A stretch of DNA of 64,000 nucleotides from Marinomonas mediterranea MMB-1. GTDB taxonomy: Bacteria; Pseudomonadota; Gammaproteobacteria; Pseudomonadales; Marinomonadaceae. Of this stretch, positions 35,723 through 45,155 are shown piece by piece. The notes beneath the pieces were generated by a model that worked only from the letters and a program-made list of their open reading frames with translations, was not told the DNA's origin and did not search any database. Location of the stretch: positions 3,844,001-3,908,000 of the forward strand of contig NC_015276.1 of assembly GCF_000192865.1 (NCBI RefSeq), written 5' to 3'. Every line of letters begins with the position of its first letter. Position 1 is the stretch's first letter. The position numbers and the translations under genes are program-made.

Positions 35723-35778
35723 TCGATCATTTGAAGCAGTGTTTTAGCTGCTAACAAATACGTCAGTTGACCAAAAAA

Positions 35779-35806
35779 GTCCTGATCATTATCAGGGCTT
35801 TTTTTT
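35779..35806 (+). terminator. Rho-independent terminator of glnA
   Basis: GTCCTGAT and ATCAGGGC form an eight-base stem (one G-T pair) around CATT, followed by eight T. It separates glnA from the ntrBC genes. Confidence 0.85.
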
Positions 35807-35989
35807 GCTCCAAATAAAACACAGCCAAACAAAGCGCACCAATTAAGAGCAATCGTACTATTATCCATATGATAAACCTCTATAATTAGCAGGCTTTCCG
35901 TATGCCCAATGTTGGTTCGTTTTTTGCAACCAATATCTATCTGTCTTCCTGAGACTCAAAGTACGACGATGTAAAAGAGGCTAAGTTCC

Positions 35990-37072
35990 GTGCATAGTTT
36001 GTTGATCGACCATCTCTCGACTGCGGTCGTGCAGTTAAATAACGAGATGAAAATTGAATACCTTAACCCTTCTGCAGAAATGTTTTTGCACGTAAGCCGT
36101 CGTCGTATTTATGGGCAAGATCTGAGTGCAGCTTTCACAGAAGATGATGAAAGTATTCGAGCACTTAAATCCGCTATCGTCTCTGGACACCCTTTCACCA
36201 AACGCGAAGCAAAAATCATATTGACGGACAACCGAACCGTTTTCTGTGATTACACAGTTACGCCAGTGATGGGCTCGATCAATACAACAGAAAGTCTAAT
36301 CATAGAATTGCACGCTCGCGACAGAGTGAAGCGCATCTCTCAAGAAGATGATTTAATTGCCAGTCACGAAACCAGCAAAGAACTCATCCGCGGCCTAGCA
36401 CATGAAATCAAAAACCCGTTAGGCGGTATTCGCGGCGCGGCTCAGTTAATTAGCCGAGCATTTAAAGACGAAGACCTTAAAGACTACACTCAAGTTATTA
36501 TCGAAGAGTCCGATCGCCTCAGAGATTTAGTCGATCGACTGCTTGGCCCACGCCAGTTACCACAGAAAAAAGAACTCAACATTCACCGCGTGATTGAACG
36601 AGTCAAACAACTGATCGAAGTGGAATCACACGGTGAGATCGTTATTGATAGAGACTATGATCCCAGTATTCCTGAGATGATTGGTGATGAGTCACAATTG
36701 ATTCAAGCATTGCTTAATGTGGTTCGAAATGCGATGCAAGCGCTACTGTCTCAAGAATCAAATGACGATAGACGAATCACACTGATCACACGCACATTAC
36801 GCCAGTTCACAATCGGCGCAAAACGCCACCGCCTTGTTTGTAAAATTAGCATTATCGACAACGGCCCCGGCATACCAGATCACATTATGAAAACGCTCTT
36901 TTACCCAATGGTAAGCGGGCGCGCGGACGGAACGGGATTAGGGCTGTCCATAGCTCAATCCTCTATTCATCAGCACAGTGGCATTATTGAGTGTAAAAGC
37001 CGTCCACTCTGTACTGAATTCAACATACTTATACCTATTGAGACGCACAGCGTCGAGAAGGAGGAACACTAA
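35990..37072 (+). CDS. glnL: nitrogen regulation sensor kinase NtrB
   Basis: A 360-residue soluble histidine kinase. An N-terminal PAS domain (about 8-110) precedes the H-box LIRGLAH138EIKNPLGGIRGAAQLISRAF, and the ATP-binding boxes IQALLNVVRNAMQAL, IIDNGPGIPDHI and GTGLGLSIAQSSIHQHSG. It phosphorylates NtrC under nitrogen limitation and is switched to a phosphatase by PII. The chosen start is a GTG at 35990 with GAGG about nine bases before it. The stop codon overlaps the ntrC start (TAATG), so the two are translationally coupled. Confidence 0.95.
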   Translation: MHSLLIDHLSTAVVQLNNEMKIEYLNPSAEMFLHVSRRRIYGQDLSAAFTEDDESIRALKSAIVSGHPFTKREAKIILTDNRTVFCDYTVTPVMGSINTTESLIIELHARDRVKRISQEDDLIASHETSKELIRGLAHEIKNPLGGIRGAAQLISRAFKDEDLKDYTQVIIEESDRLRDLVDRLLGPRQLPQKKELNIHRVIERVKQLIEVESHGEIVIDRDYDPSIPEMIGDESQLIQALLNVVRNAMQALLSQESNDDRRITLITRTLRQFTIGAKRHRLVCKISIIDNGPGIPDHIMKTLFYPMVSGRADGTGLGLSIAQSSIHQHSGIIECKSRPLCTEFNILIPIETHSVEKEEH

Positions 37073-38508
37073 TGCAGCCACAAGATACCGTATGGATAGT
37101 AGACGACGACCGATCGATACGTTGGGTTCTAGAAAAAACACTGGAACAAGAAGGCATTCAATGTCGCTTGTTTGAATCCGCAGAGTCTCTTACCAATCTG
37201 CTTGATAAAGAACAACCAAGTGTCATTATCAGTGATATACGAATGCCCGGAATGGACGGCCTGACACTGCTCAATAAACTTCAGAATGATCACCCTTATT
37301 TACCCGTGATCATCATGACAGCGCATTCCGATTTGGAAAGCGCAGTAGCTTCCTATCAAGGCGGTGCATTTGAATATCTACCGAAACCTTTTGATGTCGA
37401 AGAAGCCGTTAGTCTGGTAAAAAGAGCGATCATTCATCACAAAAAATCAATGCCTGCTGAACTCGAAGTCGCAGAGATTGAAGACGATGAAGAAGTCAGC
37501 AAAGAAATTATTGGCGAAGCACCTGCCATGCAGGAAGTCTTTCGTGCTATAGGTCGATTAGCTAACTCAAATATCACCGTGTTGATTAATGGCGAATCCG
37601 GTACTGGTAAAGAGCTTGTCGCTCAGGCACTTCATCGCCACAGCCCTCGCGCATCGAATCCTTTTATTGCCCTCAACATGGCGGCCATTCCACACGATCT
37701 AATCGAGTCGGAACTTTTTGGTCATGAAAAAGGCGCGTTCACAGGGGCAAATACGCAACGCCGAGGCCGCTTTGAACAAGCAAATGGCGGCACACTGTTT
37801 CTGGATGAAATAGGCGACATGCCAGCAGAAACCCAAACGCGACTATTAAGAGTGCTGGCAGATGGCGAGTTCTATCGAGTTGGTGGACATACGCCCGTTA
37901 AAGTAGATGTTCGCATCATTGCTGCGACGCACCAGAATCTTGAAGGGTTGGTTGAAAGCGGTTCGTTCCGTGAAGACCTTTTCCACCGCTTAAACGTCAT
38001 TCGCATACACCTACCAAAACTTGCAGAACGCAGAGAAGACATTCCAAAGCTAGCCCGTCACTTTTTGAGTCGAGCTGCGGAAGAACTCGCTGTTGAACCC
38101 AAGATCCTAACGACTGAAACCGAAAACTACCTGAGCCGCCTAGAATGGCCGGGGAACGTTCGACAGTTAGAAAACACCTGTCGTTGGTTAATCGTTATGG
38201 CATCTGGCCGCGAAGTACTGATTGAAGACCTTCCACCCGAATTGCTTAACACGACACCAAGCGAGCAGCCATTTGGATCATGGGAAGACGCTCTTAAAAA
38301 TTGGGTAGATGATGCACTCGCAAGCGGACAGAAAGCCATTCTCGATCAAGTTGTTCCAAAATTTGAACGCATCATGATTGAAACCGCACTAAAACACACA
38401 GCAGGTCGCCGCCGTGACGCATCGCTTTTGTTAGGTTGGGGAAGAAATACTCTTACCAGAAAAATCAAAGAATTAGGCATTGATAACAGCGATCAAGATG
38501 AAGAATAA
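37072..38508 (+). CDS. glnG: nitrogen regulation response regulator NtrC
   Basis: A 478-residue sigma-54 activator with three domains: a receiver (about 1-125) with phosphoacceptor Asp55 in VIISDIRMPGMDGL; a AAA+ domain with GESGTGKE, the GAFTGA loop and GGTLFLDEIGDMP; and a C-terminal Fis-type DNA-binding domain (KHTAGRRRDASLLLGWGRNTLTRKIKELGI). When phosphorylated by NtrB it activates nitrogen-scavenging operons. In this window glnA and the liv operon carry matching promoter elements. The start ATG overlaps the ntrB stop codon. Confidence 0.96.
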   Translation: MQPQDTVWIVDDDRSIRWVLEKTLEQEGIQCRLFESAESLTNLLDKEQPSVIISDIRMPGMDGLTLLNKLQNDHPYLPVIIMTAHSDLESAVASYQGGAFEYLPKPFDVEEAVSLVKRAIIHHKKSMPAELEVAEIEDDEEVSKEIIGEAPAMQEVFRAIGRLANSNITVLINGESGTGKELVAQALHRHSPRASNPFIALNMAAIPHDLIESELFGHEKGAFTGANTQRRGRFEQANGGTLFLDEIGDMPAETQTRLLRVLADGEFYRVGGHTPVKVDVRIIAATHQNLEGLVESGSFREDLFHRLNVIRIHLPKLAERREDIPKLARHFLSRAAEELAVEPKILTTETENYLSRLEWPGNVRQLENTCRWLIVMASGREVLIEDLPPELLNTTPSEQPFGSWEDALKNWVDDALASGQKAILDQVVPKFERIMIETALKHTAGRRRDASLLLGWGRNTLTRKIKELGIDNSDQDEE

Positions 38509-38559
38509 ACACCTTCATACGCGTCAGAAAAGTGGCGATTGATCAACGAATATACTAAA

Positions 38560-38604
38560 AAGCACAAGTTAATGGAAAGGTTCCTTTAATTTTGTGCTTT
38601 TTTT
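38560..38604 (+). terminator. Rho-independent terminator of ntrBC
   Basis: AAGCACAA and TTGTGCTT arms with inner GGAA/TTCC pairing form an extended hairpin followed by a T-run. It lies about 50 bases after the glnG stop codon. Confidence 0.8.
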
Positions 38605-38790
38605 GCGCCTTATCAACATACTACCTTGCTTTTCCCATTGCCATACCCTACATATTGAGTTTATAGTCGCGTCTCAAAATTGATCACGATTAAACCAGCA
38701 CTGTCAGAATGTGGAAATTTCAACGAAAGAAGTGAAATAGAGCACACATTAATCGCAGTGCGCTTATTCCACTATATGATAGGTATGAAA

Positions 38791-39171
38791 ATGCATCCGA
38801 CTTTAGAATCCATGGGGATTACTAGTTTTGACGATATCGATAAGTTCACTTTACGCTACGAAGGCGGCTTCGACGTACTAAAAGTTTACTACCGTCGTGA
38901 AAAAGGCTCTCTACTTCCAAAGAGCAAAAAGTTCAAATTTGGCCGTTCTACAAAAACCGTATTGGCTGATGGCGGTCAACAAACTTACCGTCAGGTTCAA
39001 GAGCCTTCACTGGTTGTTCTTCGCGCTGTTGAAGAGCTTGGCCAAATCGTTGGCAAAGCGCAAGAAACGAAAATTACCAAAGATGAGCTTGTTAAAGAAC
39101 TTGAGCATCTAGAACGTGTAATGGCGAGTAAAATTGCAGAAATCAAAGACAAGATTGATTCGTTCCAATAA
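38791..39171 (+). CDS. DUF3461 family protein
   Basis: A 126-residue cytoplasmic protein. The start MHPTLESMGITSFDDIDKFTLRYEGGFDVLKVYYRREKGSLLPKSKKFKFGR is the conserved N-terminus of the DUF3461 family, found in gammaproteobacteria and without known function. A C-terminal coiled-coil region (about 80-125, KITKDELVKELEHLERVMASKIAEIKDKIDSF) suggests oligomerisation. I chose the ATG at 38791 because AGGT lies six bases before it and because the family begins here; longer in-frame starts exist. It stands alone between ntrC and tsaC. Confidence 0.82.
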   Translation: MHPTLESMGITSFDDIDKFTLRYEGGFDVLKVYYRREKGSLLPKSKKFKFGRSTKTVLADGGQQTYRQVQEPSLVVLRAVEELGQIVGKAQETKITKDELVKELEHLERVMASKIAEIKDKIDSFQ

Positions 39172-39203
39172 TCTAGAACGCAATAAATCACGTCTACACA
39201 CTT

Positions 39204-39280
39204 AAGCCACTATAGCTCAGCTACCTCAAACGTCTGGTAACCCAGTCTTTAGAGTGATCGCTTTTAGCTTATAGTGGCTT
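39204..39280. other. long-range inverted repeat between DUF3461 gene and tsaC
   Basis: AAGCCACTATAGCT at 39204 is complementary to AGCTTATAGTGGCTT at 39266 apart from one bulged base, with a loop of about 48 bases. It may be a terminator-like structure for the upstream gene or a leader structure ahead of tsaC. No T-run follows. Confidence 0.4.
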
Positions 39281-39336
39281 TCGTTTATAATGGCTTTTCA
39301 TCTTTAAATGCCACCTTTCAGAGTTATGTTGATTCC

Positions 39337-39894
39337 ATGATTATTACCTCTTCCATCGCCGAGATTACAGACATCATTCGTCAAGGTGGGGTCGTTGCCT
39401 ACCCGACAGAAGCGGTATGGGGACTAGGTTGCGACCCATATAATGAGCTCGCTGTCCGCAGAATATTAGCGCTTAAATCTAGACCGGAAGAAAAGGGATT
39501 AATACTCATAACAGGGGATAAACAACAACTCTTAAAATGGCAACCGCATTTAAACGCGGAGTCCTTCGAGCGCTTAGTATCAGCGCCGACGCACCCTACT
39601 TCTTGGGTTGTTCCCGATACCGAAGTGACGCCAACTTGGGTCCGAGGGAAACATCAAAGTGTCGCTATTCGATTAAGTCAACACCAGCCCGTGGTCGACC
39701 TTTGCAATCGCTTAGAACAAGCAATCGTTTCTACGTCTGCAAACCCAGCAGGCGAAGAACCCGCGATGAATATAGACGAACTAAAAGGTTACTTTGGCGA
39801 AACATTAGACGGTATCTACGATGCACCGTTGGGCGGAGCAACATCGCCATCGCAAGTAAAAGACATTCTTACAGGGAAGGTTTTTCGGGTTTAA
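39337..39894 (+). CDS. tsaC: L-threonylcarbamoyladenylate synthase TsaC
   Basis: A 185-residue YrdC/Sua5 domain protein that makes threonylcarbamoyl-AMP for the t6A37 modification of tRNAs reading ANN codons. The family motifs are GGVVAYPTEAVWGLGCDPYNELAVRRILALKSRPEEKGLILI, the SAPTHPTSWVVPD stretch, VAIRLSQHQPV and IVSTSANPAGEEPA. The ATG at 39337 gives the usual TsaC length; the longer frame from 39274 has no family support. The neighbouring DUF3461 gene lies in the same direction. Confidence 0.9.
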   Translation: MIITSSIAEITDIIRQGGVVAYPTEAVWGLGCDPYNELAVRRILALKSRPEEKGLILITGDKQQLLKWQPHLNAESFERLVSAPTHPTSWVVPDTEVTPTWVRGKHQSVAIRLSQHQPVVDLCNRLEQAIVSTSANPAGEEPAMNIDELKGYFGETLDGIYDAPLGGATSPSQVKDILTGKVFRV

Positions 39895-39975
39895 TAAGCC
39901 GCCGAGACCTAGAGGTTTTCTGTTGGTATTTCGGTTTACTATGTCGTTAATTAACGGACTTTCGAAGGCTAAATA

Positions 39976-40118
39976 AGACCCCCTCCCAACCTCCCCCTTA
40001 AGTAAGGGGGAGGAGCAGGTATCAGATGTTTTGCCCCCTCCCCCTTACTTAAGGGGGAGGAGCAGATATCGGCTGTTTTGTTCCCTCCCCTTACTAAGGG
40101 GAGGGTTAGGGAGGGGTC
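39976..40118. repeat. cluster of three REP-like C/G-rich palindromes
   Basis: Three palindromes of the form CCTCCCCCTTANNTAAGGGGGAGG occur in tandem (about 39990-40014, 40037-40061, 40083-40106) with short linkers. The whole block is bounded by inverted ends, AGACCCCCTCCCAACC on the left and GGTTAGGGAGGGGTC on the right. The same palindromes and ends recur at 52181-52412. They lie between tsaC and the livF stop codon. They behave like BIME/REP elements; no transposase is nearby. Confidence 0.8.
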
Positions 40119-40129
40119 AGTTAAGCGAT

Positions 40130-40843
40130 TTAATGCCCACCTAAGTAAGCTTCACGTACTTCAGGATTTACAAGCAATTCATCACCTGTTCCCGTCATAC
40201 GAATTTCACCATTCACCATCACATAGCCTCTATCTGCCAGTTTTAGAGCATGGTTCGCATTTTGTTCTACTAAGAAGATAGTCATCCCCGTACTGGCGAC
40301 ATCTTTCAGTATCTCAAAGATCTGCTTAACAATGATTGGAGCAAGTCCTAAACTGGGCTCATCTAAAAGCAGCAGCTTCGGTCGACTCATTAGCGCACGC
40401 GCGATTGCGAGCATTTGCTGCTCACCACCCGACATAGTCGAAGCTCGTTGATTGCGTCGCTCTTCAAGGCGAGGAAACAAATCGAACATTTTTCGCATGT
40501 CTTCGTCAGCGTGATCCATGCCGATAGGAATCGTGCCCATCAGTAGGTTTTCTTCCACCGTCATACCTGGAAAGATTCGACGTCCCTCTGGAGACTGCGC
40601 CAATCCGTTTGATGCAACGTAGTGCGCCGATTTTTTCGAGATATCTTCACCGCGATAGATGATCTGCCCTGCAGACACACGAGGCTGACCGAATATAGAC
40701 ATCAAAAGTGTCGATTTACCCGCGCCGTTTGCGCCGATCATCGTCACGATCTCACCTTCGTTCACTTCAAGCGATACTTTCTTAAGAGCTTGAATCGGCC
40801 CGTAGTGAACATCAACCTCTTTAAATTCCATCAAGGATGTCAT
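40130..40843 (-). CDS. livF: branched-chain amino acid ABC transporter ATPase LivF
   Basis: A 237-residue ABC ATPase with Walker A GANGAGKST, Q-loop region IFGQPRVSAGQI, signature MSGGEQQMLAIARALMSRPKLLLLDEPSLGLAPIIV and switch histidine in FLVEQNANHAL. The MEFKEVDVHYGPIQALKKVSLEVNEGEIVTMIGANG start is typical of LivF. It pairs with LivG to power uptake of leucine, isoleucine, valine or related amino acids. Its start overlaps the end of livG by four bases. It is the last gene of the liv operon and is followed by REP-like repeats. Confidence 0.94.
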   Translation of the reverse strand: MTSLMEFKEVDVHYGPIQALKKVSLEVNEGEIVTMIGANGAGKSTLLMSIFGQPRVSAGQIIYRGEDISKKSAHYVASNGLAQSPEGRRIFPGMTVEENLLMGTIPIGMDHADEDMRKMFDLFPRLEERRNQRASTMSGGEQQMLAIARALMSRPKLLLLDEPSLGLAPIIVKQIFEILKDVASTGMTIFLVEQNANHALKLADRGYVMVNGEIRMTGTGDELLVNPEVREAYLGGH

Positions 40844-41721
40844 AATGTCACCTCTTCACCTTCTTCTGCTCCTAGATACGCTGCAATAACTTTCGGATTC
40901 GACTTGATATCATCAGGCCCACCTCTGGCGATTACTTCACCATGATCCAACACCACGATATAGTCAGAGATGTTCATAACCATGCCCATATCATGCTCGA
41001 TCAGCAAGACTGTCGTATTGTGTTCGTCGCGAAGTACCCGAATCATCTTCGTTAGCGCTTCGGTTTCAGAAGGGTTCAAACCTGCCGCAGGTTCATCCAA
41101 ACACACTATTTCAGGGTTGGTGCACATGGCACGCGCAATCTCAAGACGACGCTGCTGACCATACGACAATTCACCCGCAAGACGGTTTGCAAACTCTTTT
41201 AGATCAACCACACCAAGCCAATAAAACGCACGCTCAAGCGCTTCTTCTTCCGACTCTTTAAACGCTTTGGTTTTCAGTATCCCAGCAAACATGCCACGAT
41301 TTACACGCATATGCTGTGCAACCAGAAGATTCTCGACAACTGACATTTCCTTAAACAGTCGAATATTCTGAAACGTTCTCGCAAGCCCTGCGCGATTCAC
41401 GAGGTGTGAACCACCGAACATTTTATATTTAAGTCGCTTAATAAACGCGACAGGATTCAGGTAATCGGAAACCTGAAATGGCTCACCTAATACCTCAATC
41501 ACACTGGTACTCTTGCCACTTGCGTGCAGCATAATGCTACCGCCCGTCGCTTTATAGAAACCAGTCAAACAGTTAAACACGGTCGTTTTACCCGCACCGT
41601 TAGGACCAATTAACGCAGAAACAGAACCACGCTTTATCTCAAAGTTCACGTCATTAAGTGCTTTAATACCACCAAAATGCATGACCAGATTTTCAACTTT
41701 TAGAATACTATCCTGGCTCAT
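40840..41721 (-). CDS. livG: branched-chain amino acid ABC transporter ATPase LivG
   Basis: A 293-residue ABC ATPase with Walker A GPNGAGKTT, a long family-specific insert (about 55-100, including the LARTFQNIRLFKEMSVVENLLVAQH motif), signature LSYGQQRRLEIARAMCTNPEIVCLDEPAAGLNPSETEAL, and IEHDMGMVM. It is the second ATPase of the LivFGMHK importer. It overlaps livM upstream and livF downstream by four bases each, indicating tight translational coupling. Confidence 0.94.
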   Translation of the reverse strand: MSQDSILKVENLVMHFGGIKALNDVNFEIKRGSVSALIGPNGAGKTTVFNCLTGFYKATGGSIMLHASGKSTSVIEVLGEPFQVSDYLNPVAFIKRLKYKMFGGSHLVNRAGLARTFQNIRLFKEMSVVENLLVAQHMRVNRGMFAGILKTKAFKESEEEALERAFYWLGVVDLKEFANRLAGELSYGQQRRLEIARAMCTNPEIVCLDEPAAGLNPSETEALTKMIRVLRDEHNTTVLLIEHDMGMVMNISDYIVVLDHGEVIARGGPDDIKSNPKVIAAYLGAEEGEEVTL

Positions 41722-42998
41722 TTCACATTCCCCTCTCGCGATGCAACACCGATTCTGGTCATACGAACAAGTCCGCGAGGTTTCCAGATCATCATCAATA
41801 CCATCAAAATACCGAAGGCTAGTACACGGTAATCCGCAAACTCCCTAAGCATTTCTGGCGCAACCGTCAGAACGAAGGCAGCAATGACAACACCGAGTGT
41901 TGACCCCATCCCCCCGAGAACAACAATCGCGAGAATCAAAGCCGATTCGAAAAACGTAAATGAAGATGGGTTAACGAAACCTTGATAGGTTGCAAAGAAA
42001 ACACCAGCAAGGCCACCGGTTGATGCCCCAATCATAAACGCAGAAAGCTTAACGAGTACGTGATTAAGACCAAGTGAACGACACGCAATTTCGTCTTCAC
42101 GCAGTGCTTCCCAAGCACGACCGATTGGCATTTGAGTCAGGCGCTTTTTCACATACAAAACACCCAAAACAACCAACAATAAAATAAGATATATAAAAAT
42201 ATACTTATACGCAGAGCTGTAAGAGAGGCCAAAGAATTCGTGGAATGGCACATGCCCTTCACTGGCTCGACGCTTAAACTCCATTCCAAAGAAGGTTGGT
42301 AGCGGCGCGTTCATACCATTTGGCCCGTGAGTTAATTCCGTCCAGTTGGTTAATACCAAACGAATAATCTCACCAAAACCTAAGGTTACAATAGCAAGGT
42401 AGTCACCGTGCATCCTTAATACAGGGAAGCCGAGTATGGCACCGAATATCGCCGCAACAATCGCAGCAATAGGCAACATAGACCAGAACCCTAAACCAAG
42501 ATGTTCATAACCCAGCGCTAAACCATAGGCTCCGATTGCGTAGAAACCAACAAAGCCTAAATCCAGCAAGCCAGCCAAACCAACAACAATGTTCAGTCCA
42601 AGCCCAAGCAACACATAAATCAAGCCGAGAATAACGACGGTCAGAATGTATTTCGAAGCGATAAAAGGAACTAAAAACGCAATCACGATAGTGAGAGGAA
42701 TAATCCATTTCAGTTTCGATTTGTGATCCGGCGATAAAACATGAACACCTTCATCTTTTGATGAGTGTTTATAAAGAAAGTCTTTACCTTTCGTCGACTG
42801 AAAGAAACATGACGCGGCGAAACGGCCCGCCATGACAACCGCCACGATCATAAATAAGCGCTTGGGTTCTGCATTAAAGTCAAAGCCATCCAGCACAAGA
42901 CCGACAATCGGCCCAAAGACAATCAGCGCTAACAACCCAGCCAATACTGAGTCAATTACCGTCTTTTTAAGTTCAATACCTGTAGCAGCTTGACTCAT
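41718..42998 (-). CDS. livM: branched-chain amino acid ABC transporter permease LivM
   Basis: A 426-residue membrane protein with roughly ten hydrophobic helices. The first three (to about 130) form the long N-terminal extension found in gammaproteobacterial LivM. The core carries LGLNIVVGLAGLLDLGFVGFYAIGAYGLAL and the coupling motif WEALREDEIACRSLGLNHVLVKLSAFMIGASTGGLAGVFFA. It forms the transmembrane channel with LivH. The start codon abuts the livH stop. Confidence 0.94.
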   Translation of the reverse strand: MSQAATGIELKKTVIDSVLAGLLALIVFGPIVGLVLDGFDFNAEPKRLFMIVAVVMAGRFAASCFFQSTKGKDFLYKHSSKDEGVHVLSPDHKSKLKWIIPLTIVIAFLVPFIASKYILTVVILGLIYVLLGLGLNIVVGLAGLLDLGFVGFYAIGAYGLALGYEHLGLGFWSMLPIAAIVAAIFGAILGFPVLRMHGDYLAIVTLGFGEIIRLVLTNWTELTHGPNGMNAPLPTFFGMEFKRRASEGHVPFHEFFGLSYSSAYKYIFIYLILLLVVLGVLYVKKRLTQMPIGRAWEALREDEIACRSLGLNHVLVKLSAFMIGASTGGLAGVFFATYQGFVNPSSFTFFESALILAIVVLGGMGSTLGVVIAAFVLTVAPEMLREFADYRVLAFGILMVLMMIWKPRGLVRMTRIGVASREGNVK

Positions 42999-43912
42999 TA
43001 TACTTTCTCCACTTCAGGTTTGCCCAAAAGGCCACTTGGGCGGAAAATCAGTATCACCACCAACAATGAGAAAGAGAACACGTCTTTATAATCTGAGCTG
43101 ATGAGTCCGGCAAATAGGGCTTCGGATAGACCCAATATGATCCCACCTAACATTGCTCCAGGAAGAGATCCAATCCCACCTAACACCGCAGCAGTAAAGG
43201 CTTTGATACCAATGATGAAGCCAACATAGAAATCAAAACCACCGTAATCAAGCGTTACTAATACGCCAGCCAGCGCCGCCATTGTGGCACCAATGACAAA
43301 CACGGTAGAAATAATTTTATCTGTATCGATTCCCAAAATGGACGCCATTTTAGGGTCTTGCTGTGTTGCACGACACATACGTCCAAGTTTCGTTTTTTGA
43401 ATGATGTAGGTTAGTACTGCCATACCAACAAACGACGCAACAAGAATAAACAGTTTCATATAAGTGATTTGCACAAAACCATCGCCTATATCGAAGCGAA
43501 TAGCGCCGGATAATAAAGTCGGAACGCCTTGCTGTTTCGCCCCCTGACTGAGTTGCACATAGTTTTGCAAAATCAGCGACATACCAATTGCCGAGATCAA
43601 AATAGACAGTCGACTGGAGCCTCGCAATGGACGATAAGCAACGCGTTCTATCACCCAACCATACACACCAGTGACAAAAATAGTGAAGATTAACGTACCA
43701 AAAATAATAACCGGAAAAGATTCAATTCCGAAAAAAGAAAGTAGAGCGATTGCTACAGCAGTAATATAAGCGGACACCATGTAAACATCGCCATGAGCGA
43801 AGTTAATCATGCCTATGATTCCATATACCATGGTGTACCCAATCGCAATAAGTCCGTATACCGAGCCAAGGGAAAGCCCGTTGACTAGTTGCTGGAGAAT
43901 GATATCCATCAA
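42998..43912 (-). CDS. livH: branched-chain amino acid ABC transporter permease LivH
   Basis: A 304-residue membrane protein with eight or so helices. The start MDIILQQLVNGLSLGSVYGLIAIGYTMVYGIIGMINFAHGDVYMVSAYI and the coupling segment CRATQQDPKMASILGIDTDKIISTVFVIGATMAALAGVLVTL are hallmarks of LivH. An MMDI start leaves two adjacent ATGs possible. It follows livK after an 83-base gap and precedes livM with overlapping stop/start. Confidence 0.94.
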   Translation of the reverse strand: MMDIILQQLVNGLSLGSVYGLIAIGYTMVYGIIGMINFAHGDVYMVSAYITAVAIALLSFFGIESFPVIIFGTLIFTIFVTGVYGWVIERVAYRPLRGSSRLSILISAIGMSLILQNYVQLSQGAKQQGVPTLLSGAIRFDIGDGFVQITYMKLFILVASFVGMAVLTYIIQKTKLGRMCRATQQDPKMASILGIDTDKIISTVFVIGATMAALAGVLVTLDYGGFDFYVGFIIGIKAFTAAVLGGIGSLPGAMLGGIILGLSEALFAGLISSDYKDVFSFSLLVVILIFRPSGLLGKPEVEKV

Positions 43913-43995
43913 AAACCTCTTGGGAATAAAAACAGAAATGCACGCGGGTTAGCCTTTTTAAAGACTAACCCGCGGTTGAACAGAATGATCGAGTG

Positions 43996-45111
43996 TTACA
44001 TGCCTAGCATGCTGTATTTACCTTGTTTGTCCCACTCGTACATTACGTAGTCAGAAACAAGTAAATCGCCTTTCTCATCGAATGCTTTCGTACCCATTAC
44101 CGTCTCGACTTTATTTGCATGCAACCAGTCAGACGCTTTAACAGGGTCTAGGTCTGCGTTTTTAAGCGCTTCTGCAACCACTTGCATTGCAGCATACGAA
44201 TACATTACATAGCCTTCTGGCTCTACACCAGAATCACGGAATTTTTTAACAACCGCTTTACCCGCAGCATAAGAGGTCGGATCAGCACCAAACGTCATAA
44301 GCACGCCATCAACGTAATCAGCAGAACCTGCAACAGAGACAAATTCATCAGAGACGATACCGTCACCTGAAATAAATTTCGCGGTTAGACCTTGCTCACG
44401 CATTTGACGAACCAAAGGACCCGCTTCTGAGTGAAGACCACCGAAGTAAACTACGTCAGCGTCAACAGAGCGAATCTTAGTTACCAACGCGTTGAAGTCT
44501 TTCTCACCACGTGTCAGACCTTCATAAAGTACTTCCTTAACGCCGTACGCATTAAGAGTCGACTTCATTGCATCAGCCAAACCTTTACCATAAGTGTCTT
44601 TGTCATGAATAACCGCGACGCGAGTAGCGCCTAATTCGTCAACAATGTAAGACGCAGCAACATCACCTTGCTGATCATCACGTCCACAGACACGGAATAC
44701 ATTTGGCAAACCACGATCAGTATAACCAGGGTTTGTTGATGCAGGAGTTACCTGAAGTACGCCAGCTTCTTCATAAATATTGGAAGCAGGGATAGAAGAG
44801 GAAGAACAGAAGTGACCGACAACCGCGACGGCTTCATCAGAATCAACCAAGCGGTTAGCAACAGATACAGCCTGTTTCGGTTCACAAGCATCATCCGCTT
44901 TAACGAGCTTGATCATTTCACCATCGATACCACCGGCATCGTTAATCGCTTTGGCTGCAGCAGAAGCTCCGTTCCATAGCTGAGCACCAAAAGCGGCATA
45001 CGCGCCTGTGTGAGGACCAGCAACACCAATTACCACGTCTGCTTGTGCGGCTGTCATCGCACCAGCGATCGCTAAAGAGACCAGAGTTTTTTTAACAACT
45101 GCGTTTGACAT
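43996..45111 (-). CDS. livK: branched-chain amino acid ABC transporter binding protein LivK
   Basis: A 371-residue periplasmic binding protein of the Leu/Ile/Val family. The signal peptide (MSNAVVKKTLVSLAIAGAMTAAQA) precedes DVVIGVAGPHTGAYAAFGAQLWNGASAAAKAINDAGGIDGEMIKLVKADDACEPKQAVSVANRLV, with two cysteines forming the usual disulfide. FCSSSSIPASNIYEEAGVLQVTPASTNPGYTDRGLPNVFRVCGRDDQQG completes the binding lobe. It is the first gene of livKHMGF and carries a sigma-54-type promoter upstream, consistent with nitrogen control. The exact amino acid specificity is not determinable. Confidence 0.94.
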   Translation of the reverse strand: MSNAVVKKTLVSLAIAGAMTAAQADVVIGVAGPHTGAYAAFGAQLWNGASAAAKAINDAGGIDGEMIKLVKADDACEPKQAVSVANRLVDSDEAVAVVGHFCSSSSIPASNIYEEAGVLQVTPASTNPGYTDRGLPNVFRVCGRDDQQGDVAASYIVDELGATRVAVIHDKDTYGKGLADAMKSTLNAYGVKEVLYEGLTRGEKDFNALVTKIRSVDADVVYFGGLHSEAGPLVRQMREQGLTAKFISGDGIVSDEFVSVAGSADYVDGVLMTFGADPTSYAAGKAVVKKFRDSGVEPEGYVMYSYAAMQVVAEALKNADLDPVKASDWLHANKVETVMGTKAFDEKGDLLVSDYVMYEWDKQGKYSMLGM

Positions 45112-45155
45112 TATATAGCTCCTACTCGTTTTTGTGTTTTATCGTTATTCTAAAA

